A stretch of DNA of 64,000 nucleotides, taken from NCBI RefSeq assembly GCF_025994315.1, contig NZ_BAQE01000020.1; one strand, given 5' to 3'. The stretch comes from Swaminathania salitolerans. GTDB lineage: Bacteria > Pseudomonadota > Alphaproteobacteria > Acetobacterales > Acetobacteraceae. Positions 35,527-43,983 of the stretch are shown here, piece by piece. Each line of letters starts with the position of its first letter. Position 1 is the first letter of the stretch. The notes below the pieces were generated by a model. That model was not told where the DNA came from. It did no database searches and saw nothing but the letters and a program-made list of their open reading frames with translations. The position numbers and the translations under genes are program-made.

Positions 35527-36518
35527 TCCATGGCAGTTTTCCGACCACACGCGGTCGTCGCAACAGGTTCGACGCCTTCACCCGTCGGCTGGTGGCCGAG
35601 ACGACCCTGACCGTCGACAATCTGATCTGGCCCATTTTCGTCTGTGAAGGCAGCAACCAGCGCTCGCGGGTCGAATCCATGCCCGGGATCGAGCGCGTCA
35701 GTGTGGATCTTCTCGACGAACATCTGGCCGAGGCGGTTGCGCTCGGGATACCCGCCATCGCCCTGTTTCCGATCACGCCTCTGGAGAAACGAGACGCAAC
35801 CGGGAGCGAGGCAACGAATCCCGATAATCTGATGTGTCGCGCCGCGAGGAAGATCAAATCCGTCTATCCCGCGCTCGGGCTGATCGGCGATGTCGCGCTC
35901 GACCCCTATACGGATCACGGACATGACGGGCTCATCGAGAACGATTATGTCGTCAACGATGCCTCGGTCGCATGTCTCGCACGCCAGGCCGTAAACCAGG
36001 CCCGCGCCGGGATCGACATCATCGCGCCGTCCGACATGATGGACGGCCGTATCGGCGCAATCCGTGCGGCACTCGACGAGACGGGGCACGAGCATGTACG
36101 GATCATGTCCTATGCGGCCAAATATGCCAGCGCGTTCTACGGTCCCTTCCGCGATGCGCTCGGCTCGGGCGGTTTGCTCAAGGGAGACAAGCGCACCTAT
36201 CAGATGGACCCGGCCAATAGCGACGAGGCGCTGCGCGAAGTGGCCCTCGACCTGGAGGAAGGCGCAGATATGGTGATGATCAAGCCCGGAATGCCGTATC
36301 TCGACATCATCCGGCAGGTACGGGACAGGTTCCGGGCGCCGACCTTCGCGTATCAGGTCTCGGGGGAATATGCGATGATCATGGCCGCGATCGGGAATGG
36401 CTGGCTCGATCGCGACAAGACCATTCTCGAAAGCCTTCTCGCCTTCCGCCGGGCCGGGTGCAACGGCGTTCTCACCTATTTTGCCGTCGAGGCGGCGCGA
36501 CTCCTGCGCAAGACCTGA
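35523..36518 (+). CDS. hemB: Delta-aminolevulinic acid dehydratase (porphobilinogen synthase)
   Basis: A 331-residue enzyme of tetrapyrrole synthesis that joins two 5-aminolevulinate molecules. Active-site lysines lie in SYAAKYASAFYGPFR and MVMIKPGMPYLD. The metal region DVALDPYTDHGHDG has Asp where zinc enzymes have Cys, so this is the magnesium-type HemB typical of alphaproteobacteria. The gene overlaps the permease stop by four bases and the yraN start by one base. It provides the precursor of both heme and cobalamin, which other genes here consume. Confidence 0.97.
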   Translation: MIHGSFPTTRGRRNRFDAFTRRLVAETTLTVDNLIWPIFVCEGSNQRSRVESMPGIERVSVDLLDEHLAEAVALGIPAIALFPITPLEKRDATGSEATNPDNLMCRAARKIKSVYPALGLIGDVALDPYTDHGHDGLIENDYVVNDASVACLARQAVNQARAGIDIIAPSDMMDGRIGAIRAALDETGHEHVRIMSYAAKYASAFYGPFRDALGSGGLLKGDKRTYQMDPANSDEALREVALDLEEGADMVMIKPGMPYLDIIRQVRDRFRAPTFAYQVSGEYAMIMAAIGNGWLDRDKTILESLLAFRRAGCNGVLTYFAVEAARLLRKT

Positions 36519-36886
36519 TGGTCGGCCTGCGCCGCGACCGTGGCACTGCCGCCTATCTCGAGGGGCTCGCCGCCGAGACACGAAGCTGCGCGCGCCTCGA
36601 ACGGGATGGTTATCGGATTCTGGCGCGCCGTCTGCGTACGCCGCTTGGCGAGATCGACATTATTGCCGCGAATGCGCGATGTCTCGTTTTCCTGGAGGTC
36701 AAGCGCCGCCGGACCCTCGACGAGGCCGCGTTTTCTCTCGGCGCGAGACAGAGCTCTCGCCTGATGAGCGCCGCTGAATTCGTCTTTGCGACGAGGCCGG
36801 AATGGCGCAGGGACGAAACCCGCTTCGATGTGGTCCTGTACGATAACAGGGGGACGATACGCTGGATCGAAGCCGCCCTGCCCTGA
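36518..36886 (+). CDS. yraN: YraN family protein (UPF0102)
   Basis: A 122-residue small protein with the restriction-endonuclease-like fold signature of the family: LGEIDIIA near residue 45, then a core strand ending VFLEVKRRR. The ATG at 36518 shares its first base with the hemB stop. The family is widespread, and its function is unclear; an involvement in DNA uptake or Holliday-junction processing has been suggested on fold alone. Confidence 0.88.
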   Translation: MVGLRRDRGTAAYLEGLAAETRSCARLERDGYRILARRLRTPLGEIDIIAANARCLVFLEVKRRRTLDEAAFSLGARQSSRLMSAAEFVFATRPEWRRDETRFDVVLYDNRGTIRWIEAALP

Positions 36887-36977
36887 TCCCGCTCCCTGTG
36901 CCGCCTCACCTCATCGAGCCGGAACGGGCATAGGTCCGCGGCAGGAAGGTGCGAGAACGAACCGCGCCCGAGCGATC

Positions 36978-37301
36978 TTACCCGTGATGACGGCTATGGC
37001 GCTTCTTGCCGTGGGTCGAGGAGGGTTTGGCATGATAGACGACCGTGTGAACCAGCGAGTGCCTGGAGGTCGCCTGGTGATGGCTCGCAGCCGAATGACG
37101 GTGGCTCGCGGAATGATGGGAATGATGCGTCACGTGATGGGCTACCGGCGTCGCGGTAAGCGCATCCAGAGTCAGCTTGGATGCCTCGAGATCGGTAATC
37201 TCTCGCGCGCTCGCACCCTGCGCACCGAAGAAAAGGCCTGCTGACACAAGACCCGCCGTGATCAAGGGGGTGGCACGCCTGACTACCGAAATACGCCGCA
37301 T
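36978..37301 (-). CDS. Small secreted histidine-rich protein
   Basis: A 107-residue protein starting at the ATG at 37301 (GAGGGAA upstream). The first 30 residues form a signal peptide (basic MRRISVVRR, hydrophobic ITAGLVSAGLFFGAQG, then ASA). The mature part has a short acidic helix (EITDLEASKLTLDALTA) followed by a tail with more than 20 His residues, ending KKRHSRHHG. Metal binding in the periplasm (zinc, nickel or copper) is plausible from composition only. It is convergent with yraN and followed by the grxD gene on the same strand. No family name is known to me. Confidence 0.75.
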   Translation of the reverse strand: MRRISVVRRATPLITAGLVSAGLFFGAQGASAREITDLEASKLTLDALTATPVAHHVTHHSHHSASHRHSAASHHQATSRHSLVHTVVYHAKPSSTHGKKRHSRHHG

Positions 37302-37468
37302 ATTCAATTCCCTCTGCTCTATGGCCACAAGGTTAGGCGGCGGGTCGGAGTGGCAACAAGAGCCGGATGAACGGTTTTTTCGAGATACCGGAGGGGTGTT
37401 GCAATCGTGCCATAGTTTGCGACCAAACTATGGCACATCGTTCAATTTATGGCGTCAATGAGGCGCCT

Positions 37469-37804
37469 TCATGCCACCTTTCTGGCGATCTGCTTCTCGT
37501 CGAAAAGAGACTCGAGTTCGCCGCTCTGGAACATATCGGTGACGATGTCGCATCCACCGAGGAACTCGCCCTTGACATAGAGCTGAGGCACTGTCGGCCA
37601 TTGCGAGAAATCCTTGATTCCCTGCCGGAGTTCAGCGCTCGCCAGCACGTCCGCCGTTTCGAACTCGACCCCCATATGCGAGAGAATCTTGACGACGCGC
37701 GCCGAGAACCCGCATTGCGGGAAGAGCTTGTCTCCCTTCATGAAAAGCATGACAGGGTTGCCATCGATGAGCTGCTGGATCTGCTGGAATACGGCTTCGG
37801 CCAT
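37469..37804 (-). CDS. grxD: Monothiol glutaredoxin, Grx4 family
   Basis: A 111-residue CGFS-type glutaredoxin with Cys31-Gly-Phe-Ser (FPQCGFSARV), followed by the conserved WPTVPQLYVKGEFLGGCDI. These proteins carry [2Fe-2S] clusters with glutathione and pass them to other proteins, commonly together with BolA, the gene lying just upstream on the same strand. The purL-bolA-grxD order is conserved in alphaproteobacteria and supports a shared transcript. Confidence 0.96.
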   Translation of the reverse strand: MAEAVFQQIQQLIDGNPVMLFMKGDKLFPQCGFSARVVKILSHMGVEFETADVLASAELRQGIKDFSQWPTVPQLYVKGEFLGGCDIVTDMFQSGELESLFDEKQIARKVA

Positions 37805-37890
37805 CTTTTCTATCCTCTTCCCGATAAGTGCGTTGGCTGTGATGACGCCATCCTAGACCAACGCAGTCTCGATTGTCAGGGTGTTTATGT

Positions 37891-38121
37891 TCAGGGAGCC
37901 TGTGTCCTGAGCGCCAGTGCATGAAGCTCGGTACCCATACGCCCACCGAAGGCGTCATAGACCAGCTTGTGCTGGCGCACGCGTGGCAGACCGGCAAAGG
38001 CTGCGCTTACGACAGTCGCCGCATAATGATCGCCATCACCGGCCAGATCCTCGATCGTGATCACGGCGTCGGGCAGAGCGGCCCTGATCGTCCGTTCGAT
38101 TTCTTCTGCACTCATGGGCAT
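37891..38121 (-). CDS. BolA family protein
   Basis: A 76-residue BolA-fold protein with the conserved C-terminal half FAGLPRVRQHKLVYDAFGG, in which the His is a cluster ligand when paired with a CGFS glutaredoxin. The start is three bases after purL; MSAEE at 38115 is an alternative. It probably acts with GrxD in iron-sulfur trafficking or iron sensing. Confidence 0.93.
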   Translation of the reverse strand: MPMSAEEIERTIRAALPDAVITIEDLAGDGDHYAATVVSAAFAGLPRVRQHKLVYDAFGGRMGTELHALALRTQAP

Positions 38122-38124
38122 GGT

Positions 38125-40323
38125 TCAACGCTCCATCAATTTCGGGAAGAACGCGCCATTGACTTCGCGCATCCTCTCTGCGGACAGTTTCATGCCTTCG
38201 TTGAGGACGAGCGCATCGCCCCCGCTGCGCCCCAGATGACGCACCGGAACGTGGCTGCTTTCTGCGGCATCGATCAGCTCCCGGGCCTGTTTGGTCGCGA
38301 TGACATAGCAGGCCTGATCCTCACCGAAATACCAGGCGTGGAGGCTCGTCCCGAAATGCGGCCGCTCCAGATAGCATCCGGTTCCGCTCGCCATGACCAT
38401 CTCGGCAATGGTGACGAGCAGACCGCCATCGGCGATATCATGACAGGCTTCGACCCGGCCTTCAGCAATCATGCGACGCACGAAATCGCCGTTGCGTCTC
38501 TCGGCAGTGAGATCGATGACCGGCGGAGCGCCCTCTTCGCGGTGGCAGATCTCCCGCAGCCAGAGCGACTGCCCGAGCTCGCCCCGGATCTCGCCGATCA
38601 GCACGAGCTCGCAGCCTTCCGGCATAGCCAGCCCCACGGCCTTGGTGACATCCTCGATCACGCCGATGGCACCGATTGCCGGTGTCGGCAGGATCGGGGT
38701 GCTGATCCCGTTCGGGTGGCTCGTCTGGTTGTAGAGCGAGACATTCCCGCTCACGACCGGGAAATCGAGCGCCCGGCAGGCTTCGCCCATGCCGCGCACG
38801 GCATCGGCAAACTGCCCCATGATCTCGGGTTTTTCGGGGTTCCCGAAATTGAGGTTGTCGGTCACGGCCAGAGGAAGGGCGCCCGTGGCCGTGATGTTGC
38901 GCCACGCCTCCGCGACAGCCTGGGCTCCGCCTGCATGGGCGTCGGCCTGACAGTAGCGCGGTGTGCAATCCGTCGTCATCGCAAGGCCGCGACGTGTCCC
39001 TTCCACGCGCACGATGGCGGCATCGGCCGCACCGGGGCGCCGGGAGGTCTGTCCGCCCACGCCGCTGTCGTACTGGTTCCAGACCCAGGCCCGCGAGGCC
39101 AGGTCCGGACAGGCCAGCAGGGTCAGAAGGGCGTGCTCGATCCCCACCGGATCGGCCACGATGCCAATCCTTCCCGGCGGCGGCGTATGCACCAGCGGAC
39201 GATGATAGAGCGGCGCTTCATCGGCGAGCGGCGCAAGCGGGATATCGGCTTCCGTCCGGCCGTTATGCCTGACGGTGATGCGCGCCGTATCGGTCAGAAC
39301 GCCAACGACTGCGAAGTCCAGATCCCATTTCTCGAAAATGGTACGCGCCGTCTCGGTTCGCTCGGGCTTGAGAACCATGAGCATACGCTCCTGGCTCTCC
39401 GAGAGCATCATCTCATAGGCCGTCATGCCCGTTTCGCGCTGGGGCACCTTGTCGAGATCGAGCTCGATCCCGACCCCGCCCTTGCCGGCCATCTCGACCG
39501 CGGAGGAGGTGAGCCCGGCCGCCCCCATATCCTGAATCGCCACGATGGCATCGGTAGCCATCAGTTCCAGACAGGCCTCGATCAGCAGCTTTTCCGTGAA
39601 GGGATCGCCGACCTGCACGGTCGGGCGCTTCGACGCCGCATGTTCGTCGAATTCCGCCGAAGACATGGTCGCGCCGTGAATGCCGTCACGCCCGGTCTTG
39701 GAGCCGACATAGACCACCGGATTGCCGATACCGGCGGCGGCAGACAGGAAGATCTTGTCCGTCCGGGCGATCCCCACCGTCATCGCGTTCACGAGGGGGT
39801 TGCCGTTATAGGCCGGATGGAAATTGATCTCTCCGCCAACGGTCGGTACGCCAACGCAATTGCCGTAACCGCCGATGCCCCGCACCACGCCATCGATCAC
39901 CCGACGCGTGACCGGAAGAGACGGATCGCCGAAACGCAGCGCATTCAGATTGGCGACAGGACGTGCGCCCATCGTGAACACGTCGCGCAGGATGCCGCCT
40001 ACGCCCGTCGCGGCGCCCTGATACGGCTCTATGAAAGACGGGTGGTTATGGCTTTCCATCTTGAAGACGGCTGCCAGTCCCTCGCCGATATCGACGACAC
40101 CCGCATTTTCCCCCGGGCCGTGAATGACCCAGGGGGCTTTCGTCGGGAGGGTCTTGAGATGAACCCGGGAGGATTTGTAGGAGCAATGCTCCGACCACAT
40201 GACGGAGAAGATACCCAGCTCGGTCAGACTGGGCACGCGGCCCATGATGTCGAGAACCTTCTGGTATTCCTCGGCGGAAAGACCGAAACGGGCGGCGAGT
40301 TCGGCGTTGACGGTCATGCTCAT
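38125..40323 (-). CDS. purL: Phosphoribosylformylglycinamidine synthase II
   Basis: The 732-residue small-type PurL, which makes FGAM from FGAR with ammonia from PurQ; PurS bridges the two. Family blocks visible are GLSAEEYQKVLDIMGRVP, MWSEHCSYKSSRVHLKTLPT, the Asn/His-rich KMESHNHPSFIEPYQGAATG, GVGGILRDVFTMGARPVA, and the second half DCTPRYCQADAHAGGAQAVA. The ATG at 40323 overlaps the purQ stop as ATGA. This is the three-part PurS-PurQ-PurL enzyme, not the single long PurL of Enterobacteria. Confidence 0.97.
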   Translation of the reverse strand: MSMTVNAELAARFGLSAEEYQKVLDIMGRVPSLTELGIFSVMWSEHCSYKSSRVHLKTLPTKAPWVIHGPGENAGVVDIGEGLAAVFKMESHNHPSFIEPYQGAATGVGGILRDVFTMGARPVANLNALRFGDPSLPVTRRVIDGVVRGIGGYGNCVGVPTVGGEINFHPAYNGNPLVNAMTVGIARTDKIFLSAAAGIGNPVVYVGSKTGRDGIHGATMSSAEFDEHAASKRPTVQVGDPFTEKLLIEACLELMATDAIVAIQDMGAAGLTSSAVEMAGKGGVGIELDLDKVPQRETGMTAYEMMLSESQERMLMVLKPERTETARTIFEKWDLDFAVVGVLTDTARITVRHNGRTEADIPLAPLADEAPLYHRPLVHTPPPGRIGIVADPVGIEHALLTLLACPDLASRAWVWNQYDSGVGGQTSRRPGAADAAIVRVEGTRRGLAMTTDCTPRYCQADAHAGGAQAVAEAWRNITATGALPLAVTDNLNFGNPEKPEIMGQFADAVRGMGEACRALDFPVVSGNVSLYNQTSHPNGISTPILPTPAIGAIGVIEDVTKAVGLAMPEGCELVLIGEIRGELGQSLWLREICHREEGAPPVIDLTAERRNGDFVRRMIAEGRVEACHDIADGGLLVTIAEMVMASGTGCYLERPHFGTSLHAWYFGEDQACYVIATKQARELIDAAESSHVPVRHLGRSGGDALVLNEGMKLSAERMREVNGAFFPKLMER

Positions 40324-41021
40324 GCCACGAGACTCTTCACCAGGCTGGAAAACAGGGGAACGCCATCGGTCGCGCCGAGATCGGGATCGACCAGATTTTC
40401 GGGGTGAGGCATCAGACCGCAGACCCGTCGGTTCTCGCTCAGAACCCCGGCAATGGAACGCTGGCTCCCGTTCGGGTTGCAGCGACGATCGGCGGCGTCA
40501 TCCTGCCCCTGTGCGCTGACATAACGGAATGCGACGCGATCCTCTGCCTCGAGGCGATCGAGAACATCGGGGGCTGCCGTGTAATTGCCATCGCCATGTG
40601 CAAGCGGCGCGCGGAAGACATCGCCTTTGGACCAGTCCCGCGTGAAGGGGGAGTCAGCCGTTTCCACGCGCAGGAAATGCTCCTGGGCGAGAAAGCGCAT
40701 ACCGGCATTGCGCAGCAGGGCCCCGGGAAGCAGCTGCGCCTCTGTCAGGATCTGGAAGCCGTTGCAGACGCCAAGAACATGACCGCCGCGCTCGGCGAAA
40801 CTCCGGATCTCGCGCATGAGCGGCGAATGTGCGCCCATGGCGCCCGATCGCAGATAATCGCCGAAGCTGAACCCGCCGGGCAGCACGACCAGATCGAGCT
40901 GCGGCAAACTCGTGTCGCGATGCCACAGCATGACCGGATCGCGACCCGAGACGAGACGCAGCGCCTGCGCCATATCCCGCTCGCGGTTCGTGCCCGGAAA
41001 GAGAACGATACCCGCCTTCAT
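40320..41021 (-). CDS. purQ: FGAM synthase glutaminase subunit
   Basis: A 233-residue class I glutaminase subunit that supplies ammonia to PurL. The nucleophile Cys is in LGVCNGFQIL, and the His/Glu pair lies in LMPHPENLV; VLPGGFSFGDYLRSGAM is also typical. The ATG at 41021 overlaps the preceding Rap1a-like gene's stop (ATGA). Position and coupling place it in the purC-purS-(rap1a-like)-purQ-purL operon. Confidence 0.97.
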   Translation of the reverse strand: MKAGIVLFPGTNRERDMAQALRLVSGRDPVMLWHRDTSLPQLDLVVLPGGFSFGDYLRSGAMGAHSPLMREIRSFAERGGHVLGVCNGFQILTEAQLLPGALLRNAGMRFLAQEHFLRVETADSPFTRDWSKGDVFRAPLAHGDGNYTAAPDVLDRLEAEDRVAFRYVSAQGQDDAADRRCNPNGSQRSIAGVLSENRRVCGLMPHPENLVDPDLGATDGVPLFSSLVKSLVA

Positions 41022-41407
41022 AGACTGTTCCCCTTCATCGGTGAACACGGATAGGCAGCATGAAGCGCCGCAAAGACCGACTTTCCGACCGGCGCACCCA
41101 GCACGTCACGATGGGCCTTGAGCCATGAGAGGACCTTGCCGCGCATGGCCTCTGTGGTCTCGGCATCAGGAACGCAGAAGCCGCCCGAAGCCTGCATGTC
41201 GCCATGCGCCTTTGCGTTCAGGGCCGCAAGCGCACCGGCATCGGCCATGCCCGCAATATAGGCGTCGCATACGCCTCGTCCCTGCGGCTTGGAGCAGATC
41301 TGCCCGAACCGACCGGCCTGCATGGAGGAGAGACGGTGTACGTCCGCCAGCGCCGCTCCCGGCAGAGCGAGAGCGACGACCGTGAGAAGAGCCAGCTTGC
41401 GGATCAT
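41018..41407 (-). CDS. Secreted Rap1a/Tai-like domain protein
   Basis: A 129-residue exported protein inserted between purS and purQ. A clear signal peptide (KLALLTVVALALPGAALA) is followed by a mature domain with four cysteines (QICSKPQGRGVCDAYIAGM, GGFCVP and AYPCSP), a pattern typical of the Rap1a-like (Tai-like) family, some of whose members are immunity proteins of type VI secretion. No toxin gene is nearby. Its tight coupling to purS and purQ (overlaps of four bases on both sides) is unusual for a periplasmic protein. Confidence 0.78.
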   Translation of the reverse strand: MIRKLALLTVVALALPGAALADVHRLSSMQAGRFGQICSKPQGRGVCDAYIAGMADAGALAALNAKAHGDMQASGGFCVPDAETTEAMRGKVLSWLKAHRDVLGAPVGKSVFAALHAAYPCSPMKGNSL

Positions 41408-41646
41408 TCGGCGACCTCGACTGCGAAATCCTCGATCACGAGATTCGCCAGGAGTTCGCGCGCCATGGCCTCGCCCTGCGCAGCTGCCGCCTCGCGATCG
41501 GCGGTGTCGACCTCGAGCTCGATGGTCTTGCCCACGCGTACTTCACCCACATTGGAGAAGCCCAGAACCTCGAACGCATGACCGATGGCCTTGCCCTGGG
41601 GGTCGAGCACGCCTTCCTTCAGCATGACGTTGACGCGAATTTTCAT
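41404..41646 (-). CDS. purS: FGAM synthase PurS subunit
   Basis: An 80-residue PurS protein that links PurQ to PurL in the three-part FGAM synthase. The conserved VMLKEGVLDPQGKAIGHAF and VRVGKTIELEVD blocks are visible. The ATG at 41646 overlaps the purC stop by four bases, and its own stop overlaps the next gene by four. Confidence 0.95.
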   Translation of the reverse strand: MKIRVNVMLKEGVLDPQGKAIGHAFEVLGFSNVGEVRVGKTIELEVDTADREAAAAQGEAMARELLANLVIEDFAVEVAE

Positions 41647-42407
41647 TGCATGACCTCCGGTCCTTTGAGATCGCCATTTCCGGCCTCGGGCAGAATTCCG
41701 AGACGTCGGGCGACCTCCTGATACGCTTCCTCGACCCGTCCCATATCGCGACGGAAACGATCCTTGTCGAGCTTCTCGCTCGTCTTGGTATCCCACAAGC
41801 GGCAATTATCGGGCGAGATCTCGTCTGCGAGCACGATACGCATCTCGTCGTTCTCCCAGAGCCGACCGAATTCGAGCTTGAAATCGACGAGCTGGATTCC
41901 GATCCCCTGGAAGATTCCGGACAGGAAATCGTTGGTGCGCAGCGCATAGGCATTCATCTCGTCGAGATCCTGCGCATTGGCCCAGCCGAATGCCGTCACA
42001 TGCTCCTCGGAGACCATCGGATCGTTGAGCGCGTCATTCTTGTAGTAATATTCGAGAATGGAGCGGGGGAGACGCGTGCCCTCGGCAAGGCCGAGACGCT
42101 TTGCGATCGATCCGGCAGCCACATTGCGCACGACGACCTCGAGCGGGATGATCTCGACTTCGCGGATCAGCTGTTCGCGCATATTGAGGCGACGGACAAA
42201 ATGCGTCGGAATGCCGATCTCGTGAAGACGCAGCATGAGGTGTTCGCTGATCCTGTTGTTCAGCACCCCTTTGCCTGTGATGATCCCTTTCTTGACGCCG
42301 TTTCCGGCCGATGCGTCATCCTTGAAATACTGCACGAGCGTGCCCGGCTCGGGCCCCTCGAACAATATCTTGGCTTTTCCTTCATAGAGCTGACGACGGC
42401 GTGCCAT
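41643..42407 (-). CDS. purC: SAICAR synthetase
   Basis: A 254-residue phosphoribosylaminoimidazole-succinocarboxamide synthase. Family blocks are LYEGKAKILFEG, FKDDASAGNGVKKGIITGKG, PLEVVVRNVAAGS, and DFKLEFGR and LADEISPDNCRLWD. Length is normal for the bacterial form. It opens the purC-S-Q-L operon. A strong 14-bp hairpin lies 20 bases upstream of the ATG at 42407, between it and the sugar porter gene. Confidence 0.97.
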   Translation of the reverse strand: MARRRQLYEGKAKILFEGPEPGTLVQYFKDDASAGNGVKKGIITGKGVLNNRISEHLMLRLHEIGIPTHFVRRLNMREQLIREVEIIPLEVVVRNVAAGSIAKRLGLAEGTRLPRSILEYYYKNDALNDPMVSEEHVTAFGWANAQDLDEMNAYALRTNDFLSGIFQGIGIQLVDFKLEFGRLWENDEMRIVLADEISPDNCRLWDTKTSEKLDKDRFRRDMGRVEEAYQEVARRLGILPEAGNGDLKGPEVMQ

Positions 42408-42426
42408 GACGATCTTTCAAAATGGG

Positions 42427-42470
42427 TGAAGGGCGTTGCCACGCATATAGCAGTGCGGCAACGCCCTTCA
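42427..42470 (-). terminator. Strong 14-bp hairpin between sugar porter and purC
   Basis: Perfect arms at 42427-42440 and 42457-42470 (TGAAGGGCGTTGCC and its complement) enclose a 16-base loop. On the minus strand it is followed by CCCATTTTGAAAG, so it could terminate sugar-porter transcription or attenuate read-through into purC. The T run is short, so a role in mRNA end protection is also possible. Confidence 0.6.
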
Positions 42471-42491
42471 TACCCTTGATCGCAGCGCGGC

Positions 42492-43883
42492 TTACTCTGC
42501 CGTCGCAGCCGCGTTCTTGCGGTCCACGGGGGCGAAGGTGCCGTTCCGCAGCGAGGCCTCGAGCTGCTCGAGCGACCGCCCTTTCGTCTCGGGCACGTAG
42601 CGGAGAACGAAGAAGAACGACAAGGCATTGACGGCGGCGAAGAGCCAGAACGTCCCGCCCGCACCGAGAGCCCTCACCATGCTGAGCGTGGTCAGGGAGA
42701 TGATCAGATCCGCACCCCAATGGCTCGCGGCAACGAGGCTCATGCCCGTGCCGCGGCAGGAAAGCGGATAGACCTCGGCACCGACGAGCCAGATCGCAAC
42801 CGAAAGGCTCCCGACATTGAAGATGGTGTACCCGACGATCGCAGCGGCGGTGATGAAGGCCCCCGTGCCATGCGTCGCCCCGGCAAAGAACATGAAACCG
42901 AGGATCACGAGAGAGATCACGGCGCCGGGGATGAAGCGAAGCATGAGCGTACGCCGCCCCCAGGCATCGACCGCCCAGCCCCCGAAGGTCACCGTACCGA
43001 CCATGGCGACGCCGATGGCAACCGATGTCAGGAGGGCGGAAGACTGACCGAACCCGGCATCGGCGAAAATCGTCGGAGCGTAATACATCACCGCATTCAC
43101 GCCCGTGAGCTGACACAGGAGCGCGATCCCCACGGAGGCGATCGTCGCAGGCCGCACCCAGGGCTTGAAGACCTCGGACAGGGGCGCCTTCTCGTCATGC
43201 TGGTCGGTGATTTCCTTCAGCTCGCGATCGGCAGCCTCATCGGAGTGGCGGACACGACGGAGAACGTCGCGCGCCTGCTCGAACTCGCCCTGCATGGCAA
43301 GCCAGCGCGGGCTGTTCGGCAGGAAAAGCATACCGATGAACAGGATGACCGCCGGAATGACGCCGAGGCCGAACATCAGCCGCCATGAATAATCCTGCAG
43401 GAGGTAGCCCGTAACGAAGGAAACGAGCTGACCGAAGGCGATGGCGAACTGGAAGGCCACCACGAGCGAGCCGCGCCGCTCCGGCGGGGCGATCTCGGCG
43501 ATGTAGATCGGGACGATCTGGGACGATGCGCCGATGGCCAGACCGAGAATGAGACGCGCCAGGGTAAGCACGATGACGGAATCGGCATAGGTCACGATGA
43601 CCGTACCGATGAGGAACAGGGTCGCTGCGGCGATGATCGTCCGGCGGCGGCCCAGCTTGTCCGAAAGCGGTGCGGCCGAGATACAGCCGATCAGCGCCCC
43701 GAGAATGACCGCGGACGTCACGATTTCCGCGCTTTCCGTCGTCAGCCGGAATTGCGGCGTGAGCTGGAGGAGCGCGGCGGAGATGATCCCCGTATCGTAA
43801 CCGAAAAGCAGACCGCCCGTCGCGGCGATCAGCGCGATGAAGTTGGTCAGGGAGCGCCCGCGCGCGTTTGATGTGGAAGCCAT
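42492..43883 (-). CDS. Sugar porter MFS transporter
   Basis: A 463-residue MFS sugar:proton symporter of the galactose/xylose type with about 12 membrane segments. Diagnostic motifs are LLFGYDTGIISAAL, DKLGRRR, the EIAPPERRG block, GVNAVMYYAPTIF in the middle, the second DAWGRRT repeat, and the PETKGRSLEQLE end of the last segment. It sits between purB and purC on the same strand, though it has no evident role in purines. The ATG at 43883 is used; a TTG four codons earlier exists. Confidence 0.93.
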   Translation of the reverse strand: MASTSNARGRSLTNFIALIAATGGLLFGYDTGIISAALLQLTPQFRLTTESAEIVTSAVILGALIGCISAAPLSDKLGRRRTIIAAATLFLIGTVIVTYADSVIVLTLARLILGLAIGASSQIVPIYIAEIAPPERRGSLVVAFQFAIAFGQLVSFVTGYLLQDYSWRLMFGLGVIPAVILFIGMLFLPNSPRWLAMQGEFEQARDVLRRVRHSDEAADRELKEITDQHDEKAPLSEVFKPWVRPATIASVGIALLCQLTGVNAVMYYAPTIFADAGFGQSSALLTSVAIGVAMVGTVTFGGWAVDAWGRRTLMLRFIPGAVISLVILGFMFFAGATHGTGAFITAAAIVGYTIFNVGSLSVAIWLVGAEVYPLSCRGTGMSLVAASHWGADLIISLTTLSMVRALGAGGTFWLFAAVNALSFFFVLRYVPETKGRSLEQLEASLRNGTFAPVDRKNAAATAE

Positions 43884-43983
43884 TGAAAAGCCCAAGTCCT
43901 CGATATCGTCAGGCCACGCCCGAGATTACAACTTGGTTACTTCCACACGCGAACGGGACAAGGTCAACAGGTTTTATGTTAGG

